The notes: generated by a model from the sequence alone, not told the origin. DNA of 64,000 bases from DASWNP01 sp036399175 (GCA_036399175.1 DASWNP010000002.1:17245-81244), one strand, 5' to 3'; counted from the stretch's first letter, positions 1 to 8,816 are shown. Numbers and translations: made by a program.

Positions 1-2
1 AC

Positions 3-137
3 ACTTCCGAAGATGTACAAGCTTTAGGAAGAATGCTTGTACGAATAGATAAACTCTACTCATTTGCGCTAAAGATGAAACCAATGCTTGAAGCAACCGC
101 AAACATATTGCCAAGATTGTTAGGGAGTGGATCATAA
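3..137 (+). CDS. C-terminal end of an unidentified protein (truncated by window edge)
   Basis: An open frame enters from the left edge and ends at TAA 135-137, giving 44 residues. The peptide is amphipathic and helical-looking, with a Leu/Lys/Met-rich stretch and a Gly-Ser end (LLGSGS). It is less GC-rich than its neighbours. I do not recognise the family. A weak CTCTGC/GCAGAG inverted repeat at 157-174 could be its terminator. sucC, the usual partner of sucD, is not seen here, so this gene separates sucD from whatever lies upstream. Confidence 0.5.
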   Translation, partial: TSEDVQALGRMLVRIDKLYSFALKMKPMLEATANILPRLLGSGS

Positions 138-203
138 ATAGAGCGGAGTATAGAGGCTCTGCTATATTGCAGAGTCTTAACAGTAAAGAGATAATCGTCA
201 GTA

Positions 204-264
204 GTGAATTGTGAATCGTGAATAGAAACCAGAAGTCTATTTACGATTGACGATTTACGATTCA
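204..264. repeat. Palindromic repeat, GTAAATC/GTGAATC-arm type (element 1)
   Basis: The left arm is tandem GTGAATYGTGAAT words. The right arm is the complementary CTATTTACGATT words. They are separated by an apex of about 11 nt. The element lies directly upstream of sucD, and the sucD ribosome-binding site begins just after it. Confidence 0.8.
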
Positions 265-285
265 TGGATTCTGAGGAGCGAAAGC

Positions 286-1173
286 GTGAGCGTTCTGGTC
301 GATAAAAATACGCGGCTCGTGGTGCAGGGCATCACGGGCAAAGAGGGCACGTTTCATACGAAGCAGATGGTCGAATACGGCACGCAGGTCGTCGGCGGCG
401 TGACGCCGGGCAAAGGCGGAACGACGCACGAGGGCATCCCTGTCTTCAACACGGTCGAGGACGCCGTCAGGGAAGCGGGCGCGAACGCTTCTGTCATCTA
501 CGTGCCGCCGGCCTTCGCCGCCGACGCGATTATGGAGGCGGCTGATTCGGGAGTGGCGCTCGTCGTCTGCATCACGGAGGGCATCCCCGTGATGGACATG
601 GTGAAGGTCAAGCGTTACCTCGCAGACAAGCACACGCGGCTCGTCGGGCCGAATTGCCCGGGCGTCATCTCGCCCGGCAAGTGCAAAATCGGCATCATGC
701 CCGGCCACATTCACAAAGAGGGCAGAATCGGCGTCGTCTCGCGCTCGGGGACGCTGACCTACGAAGCCGTCGGGCAATTGACCGCGCTCGGCCTCGGTCA
801 GTCCACCGCCATCGGCATCGGCGGCGACCCCATCATCGGCACGACTCACTTAAACGCCCTCGCGCTCTTTCAGGACGACCCCGACACGGAAGCCATCGTG
901 ATGATTGGCGAAATCGGCGGCTCGGCTGAAGAGGAAGCGGCGGCCTTTGCGAAGGATAACGTGACGAAACCCATCGTCGCCTTCATCGCCGGGCAGACCG
1001 CGCCGCCCGGACGCCGCATGGGACACGCCGGAGCCATCATCGCCGGAGGCAAAGGCACAGCCGCCGAAAAGATGCGCGCCCTCGAAGAAGCAGGTATCCG
1101 CGTCGTCCAGTCTCCCGCCGACATCGGCGCGGCGGTCAAAGACGCCCTCGGCAGCGGAGCAGCAGCGGCATAA
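286..1173 (+). CDS. sucD: Succinyl-CoA synthetase (succinate-CoA ligase) alpha subunit
   Basis: The product is the nucleotide- and CoA-binding alpha subunit of the TCA-cycle enzyme that interconverts succinyl-CoA and succinate with NDP phosphorylation. The protein is 295 residues, the usual family length. An N-terminal CoA-binding Rossmann domain is followed by the ligase domain. The phospho-histidine is visible at about residue 247 in GRRMGHAGAI. The start is GTG 286, which gives the family's typical beginning MSVLVDKNTRL and has GAGGAG about 8 nt upstream. Longer in-frame starts would run into the repeat. The beta subunit gene is not adjacent in this window. The C-terminus is a short Gly/Ala tail. 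Confidence 0.96.
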   Translation: MSVLVDKNTRLVVQGITGKEGTFHTKQMVEYGTQVVGGVTPGKGGTTHEGIPVFNTVEDAVREAGANASVIYVPPAFAADAIMEAADSGVALVVCITEGIPVMDMVKVKRYLADKHTRLVGPNCPGVISPGKCKIGIMPGHIHKEGRIGVVSRSGTLTYEAVGQLTALGLGQSTAIGIGGDPIIGTTHLNALALFQDDPDTEAIVMIGEIGGSAEEEAAAFAKDNVTKPIVAFIAGQTAPPGRRMGHAGAIIAGGKGTAAEKMRALEEAGIRVVQSPADIGAAVKDALGSGAAAA

Positions 1174-1196
1174 CTTTACGGACGAGGGCAAGCCTC

Positions 1197-1286
1197 TTGG
1201 AAGAAGGCGATGAAATACAGAGCATGGAAGAAGCACAGCGTGTGCTTCAGGAACTACTGCTGAAAGAGCAAGCTCTGGAAGGCTAA
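1197..1286 (+). CDS. Possible 29-residue acidic peptide between sucD and ndk
   Basis: A short frame from TTG 1197 to TAA 1284-1286 encodes a Glu/Leu-rich peptide (ELLLKEQALEG end) that could form an amphipathic helix. No convincing ribosome-binding site precedes it. It may be chance coding in the 147-nt gap. Confidence 0.15.
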   Translation: MEEGDEIQSMEEAQRVLQELLLKEQALEG

Positions 1287-1320
1287 TAAAGCAAACGTAT
1301 TCAACATTTCTGAGGACAAA

Positions 1321-1761
1321 ATGGCGGAACAGACCGGTAATCTGACGTTTGGAATCATCAAGCCCGACGCGGTGCGCGCGGGGAAGGTGGGAGCGATTAT
1401 TCAACGTATCACGGACGGCGGCTTTCGTCTCCGAGCGTTGAAGCTGATTCACATGACGCGCGAAGAGGCCGAGGGATTTTACGAAGTGCATCGTGAGCGT
1501 CCGTTCTTCGGCGAGCTGACGACTTTTATGTCGAGCGGGGCGTGCGTCGTGATGGCTCTGGAGAAGGAGGGCGCGGTGCGCGCCTGGCGCGATTTGATGG
1601 GCGCGACCGACCCGGCCAAAGCCGACGAAGGCACGCTGCGCAAAGAGTTCGGCGGCTCGCTCGGCGAAAACGCCGTTCACGGCTCCGACTCCGAAGAAAA
1701 CGCCGCCATCGAAATCGCTTACTTCTTCAGCCGACTCGAATTAGTAAATGGTAAATCGTAA
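1321..1761 (+). CDS. ndk: Nucleoside diphosphate kinase
   Basis: The product transfers the gamma phosphate between NTPs and NDPs through a phospho-histidine. The protein is 146 residues, normal for the family. The catalytic His is at residue 120 in NAVHGSDS, and the N-terminal NLTFGIIKPDAV is the nucleotide-binding beta strand. The start ATG has GAGGAC upstream. The last four residues (NGKS) and the stop codon are encoded by the left arm of the following palindromic repeat, so the native end was probably ELV. Confidence 0.97.
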   Translation: MAEQTGNLTFGIIKPDAVRAGKVGAIIQRITDGGFRLRALKLIHMTREEAEGFYEVHRERPFFGELTTFMSSGACVVMALEKEGAVRAWRDLMGATDPAKADEGTLRKEFGGSLGENAVHGSDSEENAAIEIAYFFSRLELVNGKS

Positions 1762-1820
1762 ATCGTAAATAGATAAAACCTGTTCTTCACTATTTACGAT
1801 TGACGATTGACGATTCACGA
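1744..1820. repeat. Palindromic repeat, GTAAATC-arm type (element 2)
   Basis: The left arm has four GTAAATC-like words. The right arm is the complementary TTTACGATT/GACGATT words. The apex reads ATAAAACCTGTTCTTCA, almost the same as in elements 9 and 21. It overlaps the 3' end of ndk and supplies its stop. Confidence 0.9.
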
Positions 1821-1827
1821 GGTTTTT

Positions 1828-2349
1828 ATGTCAATCATCAGCGAAATTATCGAATCGACGAAAGCGATTATCAGCGGGATGGCCGTCACTTTCTCGAAAA
1901 TCCCGAAGGGGAAGTGGACGGTCGAATATCCGGACGAGCCCGTCACTTTGCAGCCGCGATACAGGGGGATGCACCTGCTTCATGTCGATGAATTGGGCAG
2001 GGAAAAGTGCGTGGCCTGTTATCTCTGCGCGGCGGCCTGTCCGTCCGATTGCATCTACATCGTCGCCGCCGACGACCCGCGTGCGCCCGAAGAGCGCACG
2101 GGCGTCGACGAGCGTTTTGCTAAGGTCTATAACATCGACTACGGGCGCTGCATCTTCTGCGGCTACTGCGTCGAAGCCTGCCCGAAAGACGCCATCACGC
2201 ACGGCTACAACTTCGAGCTTTCCGTCTACAATCGCGCCGACCTGCTGAAGACCAAAGACGACCTCCTCATCACCAAGCAGAAACAGTCGCTCAACTACCG
2301 CGTCGCCTTCTCCGACGAAGAAGTGGACTCCGAATACAAAGAAGTCTGA
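1828..2349 (+). CDS. nuoI: NADH-quinone oxidoreductase subunit I (2x[4Fe-4S])
   Basis: The product is a hydrophilic arm subunit of complex I that carries electrons between Fe-S clusters towards quinone. The protein is 173 residues. Two ferredoxin motifs are visible: CVACYLCAAACP at about 61-72 and CIFCGYCVEACP at about 108-119. The start is the ATG at 1828, which follows GAGGTTTTT. An earlier ATG at 1807 would begin inside the repeat arm. No other nuo genes are in the window, so this copy is detached from a nuo operon. Confidence 0.94.
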   Translation: MSIISEIIESTKAIISGMAVTFSKIPKGKWTVEYPDEPVTLQPRYRGMHLLHVDELGREKCVACYLCAAACPSDCIYIVAADDPRAPEERTGVDERFAKVYNIDYGRCIFCGYCVEACPKDAITHGYNFELSVYNRADLLKTKDDLLITKQKQSLNYRVAFSDEEVDSEYKEV

Positions 2350-2354
2350 ACAGA

Positions 2355-2470
2355 AAGGTCAAAAAGGGGAAAGGGTAAGGGGGAAAGGGAAAAGGCGAGG
2401 GACTCAGTCGCCCTCTTTCTTTTAGCCTTCCCCTTTGGCCGTTCCCCTTTTCCCCGTTTTGCCCTTTCCA
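2355..2470. repeat. Palindromic repeat, purine AAAGGGG-arm type (element 3)
   Basis: The left arm is tandem GGGGAAAGGG words. The right arm is the complementary CCCCTTTTCCCC words. The apex contains a small GGCGAGGGACT / AGTCGCCCTC helix. It lies between nuoI and the ABC ATPase gene. Confidence 0.85.
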
Positions 2471-2524
2471 TTTTGTGTTAATCTTCGCCGTCCATTTTGC
2501 CTTGCGCGCGACGGGAAGCTGACG

Positions 2525-3284
<760 letters not shown>

Positions 3285-3301
3285 CTCTTGAGGTTTTGCT
3301 T

Positions 3302-4183
3302 ATGCCTGATGTCGCTTTGGAGATGACGTTGGAGGCGTTGCGCTCGGTGCCTTTGTTTTCGTCTTTGGACGACGGGGCGGCGAGCGCGTTGATGAATCTG
3401 CTTGAGATGAGGGTTGCGCCCTCGGGCGGTGTGCTCTTTCGTGCGGGCGACGCGGGCGACGCGCTCTATCTGATTGAGGGCGGGCGCGTGCGCATACACC
3501 TGCGCGACGCGGGCGGCGACGACGTGACGCTGGCCGAGCTGGCCGAAGGCGATTTCTTCGGCGAGATGGCGATTATCAACGGCAAGCCGCGCTCGGCTGA
3601 CGCGACCGTCATCGAAGAGGCGCGCCTCGCCGTCCTCTCGCGCGACGACTTTCTCGACTTCGTGCGCGGAAATCCCGACGTGGCGCTCAAGATGCTCAAT
3701 GCCGTCGCCGAACGCCTCAGACACACCGACGAGCTTTTGCGCCAGCGCGTCTCGCGCAACGCCAACGAGGTCGAAGAGGCGCGCATGACTCTGGCCGACC
3801 GGATGGCCGACGCCGTCTCGGAGTTCGGCGGAAGCTGGAAGTTCATCGGCGCAACAATCGCCTTCGTCCTCGTCTGGGTCTTCTTCAATTCCTGGATGAT
3901 GCGCAATCAGGGCTTAGACCCCTTCCCGTATTCTTTCCTCGATGTCATCAACGGCATCGTCGCCGCGCTCCTGACGCCCATCATCCTCATCTCGCAGAAT
4001 CGACAGTCGGACAAAGACCGCCTGCGCTCGGATTTGGATTATCAGGTCAACCTCAAAAACGAGCTGATGCTCGCCGAAGTGCTGCGCCGCCTCGACCTGC
4101 TCGAAAGCGAACGCATACCGCTTCTCCTGCGTGAACAGACCAAACAACTAAGCAGCCTCCGTGAAGGAAGCAGAAGCCAGTAA
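3302..4183 (+). CDS. Cyclic-nucleotide-binding domain fused to DUF1003 membrane protein
   Basis: The protein is 293 residues. The N-terminal ~120 residues are a Crp-type cNMP-binding fold (GDALYLIEGGRVRI and GDFFGEMAIINGKPRSADA, the phosphate-binding cassette). A helical linker follows. A DUF1003 domain then carries two predicted membrane segments (FIGATIAFVLVWVFF and VAALLTPIILI) ending in the DUF1003-like SQNRQSDKDR. A plausible role is a membrane protein gated or regulated by a nucleotide, but DUF1003 has no established activity. The start ATG 3302 has a TTGAGG site, and the earlier TTG at 3296 is less likely. Confidence 0.85.
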   Translation: MPDVALEMTLEALRSVPLFSSLDDGAASALMNLLEMRVAPSGGVLFRAGDAGDALYLIEGGRVRIHLRDAGGDDVTLAELAEGDFFGEMAIINGKPRSADATVIEEARLAVLSRDDFLDFVRGNPDVALKMLNAVAERLRHTDELLRQRVSRNANEVEEARMTLADRMADAVSEFGGSWKFIGATIAFVLVWVFFNSWMMRNQGLDPFPYSFLDVINGIVAALLTPIILISQNRQSDKDRLRSDLDYQVNLKNELMLAEVLRRLDLLESERIPLLLREQTKQLSSLREGSRSQ

Positions 4184-4189
4184 GAGACA

Positions 4190-4278
4190 AATGATGAATG
4201 CGGAATGCGGAATGATGAATGAAAGACAAGATGCCTTCTGCTTTTCATTCATCATTCATCATTCCGCATTCATCATTT
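4190..4278. repeat. Palindromic repeat, GATGAAT-arm type, inverted apex (element 5)
   Basis: The arms are ATGATGAATGCGGAAT and its complement. The apex AAAGACAAGATGCCTTCTGC plus TTTT is the reverse complement of the apex found in elements 4 and 6. Confidence 0.9.
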
Positions 4279-4290
4279 CTTCTTCTCTGT

Positions 4291-4319
4291 TTGCCCGCGC
4301 GAGTCGGCGGGCATACAAT
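4291..4319 (+). promoter_or_regulatory. Probable sigma-70 promoter of the HAD gene
   Basis: TTGCCC, a 17-nt spacer and TACAAT stand 50 nt before the HAD start codon. The spacing is ideal and the boxes are near consensus. Confidence 0.5.
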
Positions 4320-4369
4320 GTTTGTCGTTCCACCCGATTTCATTTTGAGTCTCCTGAATTTTCGGCTTC

Positions 4370-5071
4370 ATGCTTCAAGCCATTCTCTTCGACTTTAACG
4401 GCGTCATCATCGACGACGAGCCGTTGCAGATGAAAGCCTACCAGCAGTTGCTCGGCGCTGAAGGCATCACGCTCACCGAGGCCGACTACTACGGCACGCT
4501 CGGCATGGACGACATAAGCTTCGTGCGCGCCGCCTTCGAGCGCTCGGAGCGCCCGCTCGAAGACGCGACGCTGCGCACGATGCTTGAGCGCAAGACCGAG
4601 CTTCACCGCGAAATGCTCGGCGACGGCGAGCTGCCGCTCTTTCCCGGCGTCGTCACTTTCGTCAAGGCGCTCGCGCGCTCCTACCCGCTCGGCCTCGTCA
4701 GTATGGCGACCCGCGCGGAAATCGACTACGTGCTGACGCGCGCCTCGCTCGAAAAATATTTCTCCGTTATCGTCAGCGCCGAAGAAGACCGCCCCTGCAA
4801 GCCCGACCCCTACTGCTACCGGCTCGGCCTCGACCTCCTGAACCGCAGCCGCCGCAAAGCTCAGGTGCTGCCGCTTCAGCCCGCCGATTGCCTCGTCGTC
4901 GAAGACGCTCCGCCCGGCATCGAGTCGGCGCGCGCTGCGGGCATGAGAACCCTCGGCGTCACAAACACTGTCGGCGAAAAAGAGCTGCGCGCCGCCGGAG
5001 CCGATGTCGTCACCCAAAGCCTCGCCGACTGGACGGTCGATGCCGTGCGCCACGTCTTCGACAAACGATGA
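4370..5071 (+). CDS. HAD-superfamily phosphatase, beta-phosphoglucomutase-like
   Basis: The protein is 233 residues with the HAD motifs in order. Motif I is DFNGVIIDDEP near the N-terminus; the usual second Asp two residues after the first is Asn-Gly here (DxN instead of DxD). Motif II is SMATR. Motif III is the Lys in CKPDP. Motif IV is VVEDAPPGIESARAAGM. The alpha-helical cap lies between residues ~15 and 90. The substrate is unknown. The second motif-I acid acts as general acid/base in phosphatases and phosphomutases, so DFN may alter activity. The stop codon overlaps the next repeat. Confidence 0.88.
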   Translation: MLQAILFDFNGVIIDDEPLQMKAYQQLLGAEGITLTEADYYGTLGMDDISFVRAAFERSERPLEDATLRTMLERKTELHREMLGDGELPLFPGVVTFVKALARSYPLGLVSMATRAEIDYVLTRASLEKYFSVIVSAEEDRPCKPDPYCYRLGLDLLNRSRRKAQVLPLQPADCLVVEDAPPGIESARAAGMRTLGVTNTVGEKELRAAGADVVTQSLADWTVDAVRHVFDKR

Positions 5072-5154
5072 ATGCGGCAGTGTGAATGATGAATGAAAAG
5101 CAGAAAGCAGCTTGTCTTCTAATTCATCATTCCGCATTCATCATTCATCATTTC
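5067..5154. repeat. Palindromic repeat, GATGAAT-arm type (element 6)
   Basis: The left arm is GATGAATGCGGCAGTGTGAAT and the right arm ATTCATCATTCCGCATTCATC. The apex AAAAGCAGAAAGCAGCTTGT plus CTTC is in the same orientation as element 4. It fills the gap between the HAD gene and the SirB1-like gene. Confidence 0.9.
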
Positions 5155-5159
5155 CTATT

Positions 5160-6014
5160 ATGACTCCTTCCGATAAGCTCGCGGCGCAGGAGACGCGCAG
5201 GCATTTCGAGCTGGTGGCGAGGCAGCCCGATGCGGCGATTGATTTGGCGCACGCCGCGCTGCTCATCGCCGCCGAAGAAGAGCCGGGCTGCGATGTCGGG
5301 CGCTGGCGCGCGCAGCTCTACGAGCTTGGAATGAGGGGGCGCGAGCGCGTCGAGCGAGAGCCCCGCGAGCCCGTCGAGGCGCTCAATCAATACCTGTTCG
5401 GCGAGCTTGGATTCGCCGGAAACCAGAAGGACTATTACGACGTGCGAAACAGCCTGCTCAATCACGTGCTGGAGCGTCGCACAGGGATTCCGATAACGCT
5501 CTCGGTCGTTTATATGGAGGTCGGACGCCGCGCCGGTCTGCACACCGAAGGAGTCGGGCTGCCGGGTCATTTCGTCGTACGGGTGCGCGAGTCGGCGAGC
5601 GCGCTGCGCGCCGTGCTGGTTGACCCTTTCTACGGGACGACCGTCGATGAAGACGAATGCCAGAACCGGCTCGACACGATTTACGGCGGGCAAGTGCCGC
5701 TCACCGACGAGCACCTGCGCGGCGTCACCACACGCGAGATACTCGTCCGAATGCTTCGCAACCTGAAGGCCATCTACACGCAGGCGCAGCTCTACAAGCG
5801 TGCGCTCGCATCGGTCGAACGCATCCTGCTGCTCGCGCCTAGAGAGGCCGCCGAGCGACGTGACCGGGGCGTGCTCCTCGCGCAGCTCAACCGTCTACAG
5901 GAAGCCCTCTTCGACCTTCAAGGCTACCTCAACACCTCCCCGCGCCCCGCCGACGCCGAAGAGGTTCAAGCCCAGCTCAAACGACTCCAAATCCGCCTGG
6001 CGATGCTCAACTAG
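5160..6014 (+). CDS. SirB1-family transglutaminase-like / TPR protein
   Basis: The protein is 284 residues. A transglutaminase_9 (SirB1-type) domain includes LNQYLFGELGF, YYDVRNSLLNHVLERRTGIP, and GLPGHFVVR, the stretch that carries the family His. TPR-like helices follow (residues ~200-280, YKRALASVERILLLAP). Family members are widespread but their biochemical role is not settled. The start ATG 5160 directly abuts the preceding repeat, and no clear ribosome-binding site can be seen. An upstream in-frame ATG at 5112 would translate repeat DNA and was not used. Confidence 0.85.
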   Translation: MTPSDKLAAQETRRHFELVARQPDAAIDLAHAALLIAAEEEPGCDVGRWRAQLYELGMRGRERVEREPREPVEALNQYLFGELGFAGNQKDYYDVRNSLLNHVLERRTGIPITLSVVYMEVGRRAGLHTEGVGLPGHFVVRVRESASALRAVLVDPFYGTTVDEDECQNRLDTIYGGQVPLTDEHLRGVTTREILVRMLRNLKAIYTQAQLYKRALASVERILLLAPREAAERRDRGVLLAQLNRLQEALFDLQGYLNTSPRPADAEEVQAQLKRLQIRLAMLN

Positions 6015-6018
6015 AAAG

Positions 6019-6101
6019 AGTTTTCAGTTTTCAGTTTTTAGTTTTCAGAAAAGAGCGGGAACGCTTTTCACTGAAAACTGAAAACCGAAAACTGAAAACT
6101 G
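6019..6101. repeat. Palindromic repeat, GTTTTCA-arm type (element 7)
   Basis: The left arm is AGTTTTCAGTTTTCAG words and the right arm CTGAAAACTGAAAAC words. The apex AAAAGAGCGGGAACGCTTTT is itself a small hairpin. It lies 4 nt after the SirB1-like gene and 6 nt before the next start codon. Confidence 0.9.
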
Positions 6102-6107
6102 TTGAAT

Positions 6108-7769
6108 ATGAAATTCCCAGACATTCTTCAACTGGCTCTCAGGAATCTGCGCGAGGCGAAGCTGCGCGTGGGGTTGACGACGATGGGCGTCGTCGTGGGC
6201 GTCGCCGTTATCGTGACGATGGTTTCGTTCGGGCTCGGACTTCAACGCAACACGGTCGAGCGTTTCAAAGACCTCGATTTGTTCAACGAGATAACGGTCT
6301 ACGGTCGCAGCCTTTCGGGGATGTTGATGGCGGAGTTTGAGAAACGCGGGAGCGCGGGCGAAGAGAAGGGCGAGGGTGCGGCAGAGCGTGAGGGCGGCGC
6401 TCATGCTGAGGGTGAAAGCGGCGACGGGCGAGGCGAAGGCGAGGGGAGCGCAGAGAGACGGGAGCAGGCCGGGAGGCGAGGCGGGCGCGACGATGCACTG
6501 TCGTCTGCGCGGACGCTCGACGATGAGGCGCTTGAAGAGATAGGTCGGATTCCGGGCGTCGCATACGTCGAGCCGAACCTGAGTTTCACGGCCTACGTGC
6601 GCGCCAACGGGCGTGCGCTCAGGCAGGCGGTCGGCGGCGCGCGCGTGCCGAATCCAGCTTCGCGCTTCAGAAATTTCGACGCGGGCTCGATGATTCGCTC
6701 GCCCGACGCGGACGAAGCCGTCGTCGATTCGGCCTTCCTCAAAGCCTTCGGCTACAAGGACGCAAGGGAAGCCGTCGGCCAGACGTTGGAGCTGCTCGCG
6801 CCGCCTGAGACGAAGCCGTCGGCGAGCGCGTCGAAGGATGCAGGTGACGACAGGGCGCGCGAAGAGGGGCGCGCGAACACTGAGACGCGAGCGAGCGAGG
6901 ATAAGGAAGCGCCTTTGAGCTTCTTCGGGCTGCCGTTGGATGAGCCGGGCGACGAGAGCGGCGGGGCGTCCGCGAGGAAAGCCGAGGACGAATTGGTCGC
7001 GCGCCGTTTTCGCATCGTGGGCGTGTTGAAGGACGAGATTGAGGGCGGCAACTCGGGGCGCAACCAGCGTTTTCGAGGACTGATGCCAGAGGCGAACATC
7101 TACGTGCCGCTCGCCTTTGCCAACGAGTGGTCGGGCTCGAATCTGGATACGCTCGACAGGGTGGCGGTCGAGCTTGCGCGCCGAAGCGGCGTGCTCGGCG
7201 CTGAAGAGGGCAACGGCTACGGCTCGGCCACCGTGCGCGTCGAGAATCCTCTGCTCGTCAAGGATGTCTCGAAGCGTCTCGACGAGCTGGGCTTCCGTTC
7301 GTTCAGTCTCTTCTCGCAGCTCGACGAGATAAGAAAAGTCTTCCTCATCATCAACGCCGCGCTCGGACTGCTCGGCAGCATCTCGCTTTTGGTCGCCTCC
7401 TTCGGCATCGCCAACACGATGATTATGTCTATCCTCGAACGCACGCGCGAGATAGGCATTATGAAAGCCATCGGCGCGGAAGACCGCGAGATAAAGCTCA
7501 TCTTCTTCGTCGAAGCGGCGGTGATAGGACTCTTCGGCGGCGTGCTGGGGACGCTCGCCGGATGGGGCATCGACAAGCTCGCCAACCGTCTCGCCTACCA
7601 GTTCATCCTCAAGCCGAAGGGCGGGGCTTTCATCGACTTCTTCTCGCTGCCTGCATACCTCTGGCTCGGCGCGATACTTTTTGCGATGCTCGTCTCGGTG
7701 GCCGCCTCTCTCTATCCGGCCTCGCGCGCCGCGCGCATCGACCCCGTCCGCGCCCTCCGGCACGATTAG
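6108..7769 (+). CDS. MacB/FtsX-family ABC transporter permease
   Basis: The protein is 553 residues. It has an N-terminal membrane segment (about 20-45), a large periplasmic MacB_PCD-like domain, and three C-terminal membrane segments making the FtsX domain (LIINAALGLLGSISLLVASF; FVEAAVIGLFGGVLGTLAGW; AILFAMLVSVAASLYPASRA). It contains ERTREIGIMKAIGA, the hallmark cytoplasmic helix that contacts the ATPase. It probably works with an ATPase such as the one at 2525. Two hydrophilic, low-complexity Glu/Arg/Gly/Ala insertions (about 80-140 and 225-290) interrupt the periplasmic domain. The start is ATG 6108; the ribosome-binding site is unclear because the repeat precedes it. Confidence 0.9.
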   Translation: MKFPDILQLALRNLREAKLRVGLTTMGVVVGVAVIVTMVSFGLGLQRNTVERFKDLDLFNEITVYGRSLSGMLMAEFEKRGSAGEEKGEGAAEREGGAHAEGESGDGRGEGEGSAERREQAGRRGGRDDALSSARTLDDEALEEIGRIPGVAYVEPNLSFTAYVRANGRALRQAVGGARVPNPASRFRNFDAGSMIRSPDADEAVVDSAFLKAFGYKDAREAVGQTLELLAPPETKPSASASKDAGDDRAREEGRANTETRASEDKEAPLSFFGLPLDEPGDESGGASARKAEDELVARRFRIVGVLKDEIEGGNSGRNQRFRGLMPEANIYVPLAFANEWSGSNLDTLDRVAVELARRSGVLGAEEGNGYGSATVRVENPLLVKDVSKRLDELGFRSFSLFSQLDEIRKVFLIINAALGLLGSISLLVASFGIANTMIMSILERTREIGIMKAIGAEDREIKLIFFVEAAVIGLFGGVLGTLAGWGIDKLANRLAYQFILKPKGGAFIDFFSLPAYLWLGAILFAMLVSVAASLYPASRAARIDPVRALRHD

Positions 7770-7793
7770 GCACTAGAGACAGGTAAGACGGCG

Positions 7794-8273
7794 ATGATTC
7801 GAGAGTATCGCACCGAAGACAGAGCGCAGCTTGAAGAATGCTACGTCGAGTTGCAGGACGCCGAGCGCGTGCTCGACCCCGTGCTCGAAGAGGGGCGAGT
7901 CGTCGTCGAGCGTTACCTTGAGCAGATGTTCAGAGAGTGCGCTGAGGCGGAGGGCGAGGTGTTCGTGGCGGAAGAGGACGGGCGGGTGGTCGGGTTCGTC
8001 TGCGTCTGGGCGAAAGTCGCGTCGAAGGCTGTCGAAGAAAAGCAGTACGAGTACTCTTACGTCTCCGACCTCGTCGTGCTGCCCGGTTACAGAAGGCGCG
8101 GCCTCGGGCGTGCGCTCCTGCAAACGGCGGAAGACTACGCGCTCGGCAAGGGCGCGACCATCCTCCGGCTCTTCGTGATGGCGAAAAACACGGGCGCGAA
8201 AACCTTGTACGAAAGCTTCGGCTTCGAGGAGCGAATCATTGCGATGTGGAAAGACCTTCCGGCGAGAGACTAA
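7794..8273 (+). CDS. GNAT-family N-acetyltransferase
   Basis: The protein is 159 residues. The acetyl-CoA pyrophosphate-binding motif is VVLPGYRRRGLGRALLQTAEDYA (RRRGLG, the Q/RxxGxG/A signature). The preceding strand is YSYVSDLVVLPGY and the C-terminal core is NTGAKTLYESFGFEERI. The acceptor substrate cannot be told. It starts 24 nt after the permease stop, so it may share its transcript. Confidence 0.88.
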   Translation: MIREYRTEDRAQLEECYVELQDAERVLDPVLEEGRVVVERYLEQMFRECAEAEGEVFVAEEDGRVVGFVCVWAKVASKAVEEKQYEYSYVSDLVVLPGYRRRGLGRALLQTAEDYALGKGATILRLFVMAKNTGAKTLYESFGFEERIIAMWKDLPARD

Positions 8274-8321
8274 GTTCTGTTTACATTTAACTGAACGCGT
8301 GTGGTCGGACAACTCCTGTGC

Positions 8322-8684
8322 TCAACTCTTCTTGTCGTCCTTATTATCCTTTAAATCTTTACTCGCTCCCTCTTTCTTCTGCAATGAGCCAAACACTATC
8401 ATCTGGTATAAATGCTGCGCCTCATAAGGCATCTCGTCCCAGTAATAATGGTATTTGGTGCTGTCATCAGTGTGAAGGCAATAATCGCAATATGTTCTCA
8501 TGTACCCGCCCTCGAAGCCTTCGTGCCATCCGTTTGTGATATAGACGGTTTCGACGCCCATCCACAATAAGGACTCAAATAGAGCTTTAATGTTTTGGTA
8601 ATCGGCTTCAGTGCCTCTATATCTTAAACTCTTTTTGATGACAGCTTGTTTAGGGGTGGCGGCCGGTATGAATGCTGCGGACAT
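8322..8684 (-). CDS. Hypothetical protein, lower-GC, aromatic-rich
   Basis: The protein is 120 residues of unknown family. It has an N-terminal MSAAFIPAATPKQ, a central Tyr/Trp/His/Cys-rich part (YCDYCLHTDDSTKYHYYWD) and a Lys/Asp-rich C-terminus. The start is the ATG at 8684-8682, preceded by AAAGGAGAGTGAA. An upstream in-frame ATG at 8720 lacks such a site. Base composition is lower in GC than the neighbours, which hints at acquisition. It has its own promoter at 8778-8806. Confidence 0.65.
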   Translation of the reverse strand: MSAAFIPAATPKQAVIKKSLRYRGTEADYQNIKALFESLLWMGVETVYITNGWHEGFEGGYMRTYCDYCLHTDDSTKYHYYWDEMPYEAQHLYQMIVFGSLQKKEGASKDLKDNKDDKKS

Positions 8685-8777
8685 TTCACTCTCCTTTGGT
8701 GGTGAGGGCAGGAATGACATTTTGAGGCTTGCGAGGGAAAGCTCTCTCCGGTAAGACGTGCGACCCTGAATGCCGGC

Positions 8778-8806
8778 AAGATATTACACCGTTAGATTGG
8801 TGTCAA
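8778..8806 (-). promoter_or_regulatory. Sigma-70 promoter with overlapping inverted repeat
   Basis: On the minus strand, TTGACA, a 17-nt spacer and TATCTT stand about 94 nt before the start of the gene at 8684. An ACACC/GGTGT inverted repeat sits within it and could be an operator. Confidence 0.6.
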
Positions 8807-8816
8807 TATGAGTGAG

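Noticed and set aside
56..265. Minus-strand frame at the left edge
   Set aside because: It runs through palindromic repeat 1 and opposite the better-looking plus-strand C-terminus at 3-137.
6045..7763. Long open frame opposite the MacB-like permease (572 codons)
   Set aside because: Antisense shadow of a clear permease gene in GC-rich DNA. The translation is Arg/Glu/His/Ala-rich with no domain, and the low-complexity insert of the real gene keeps the opposite strand open.
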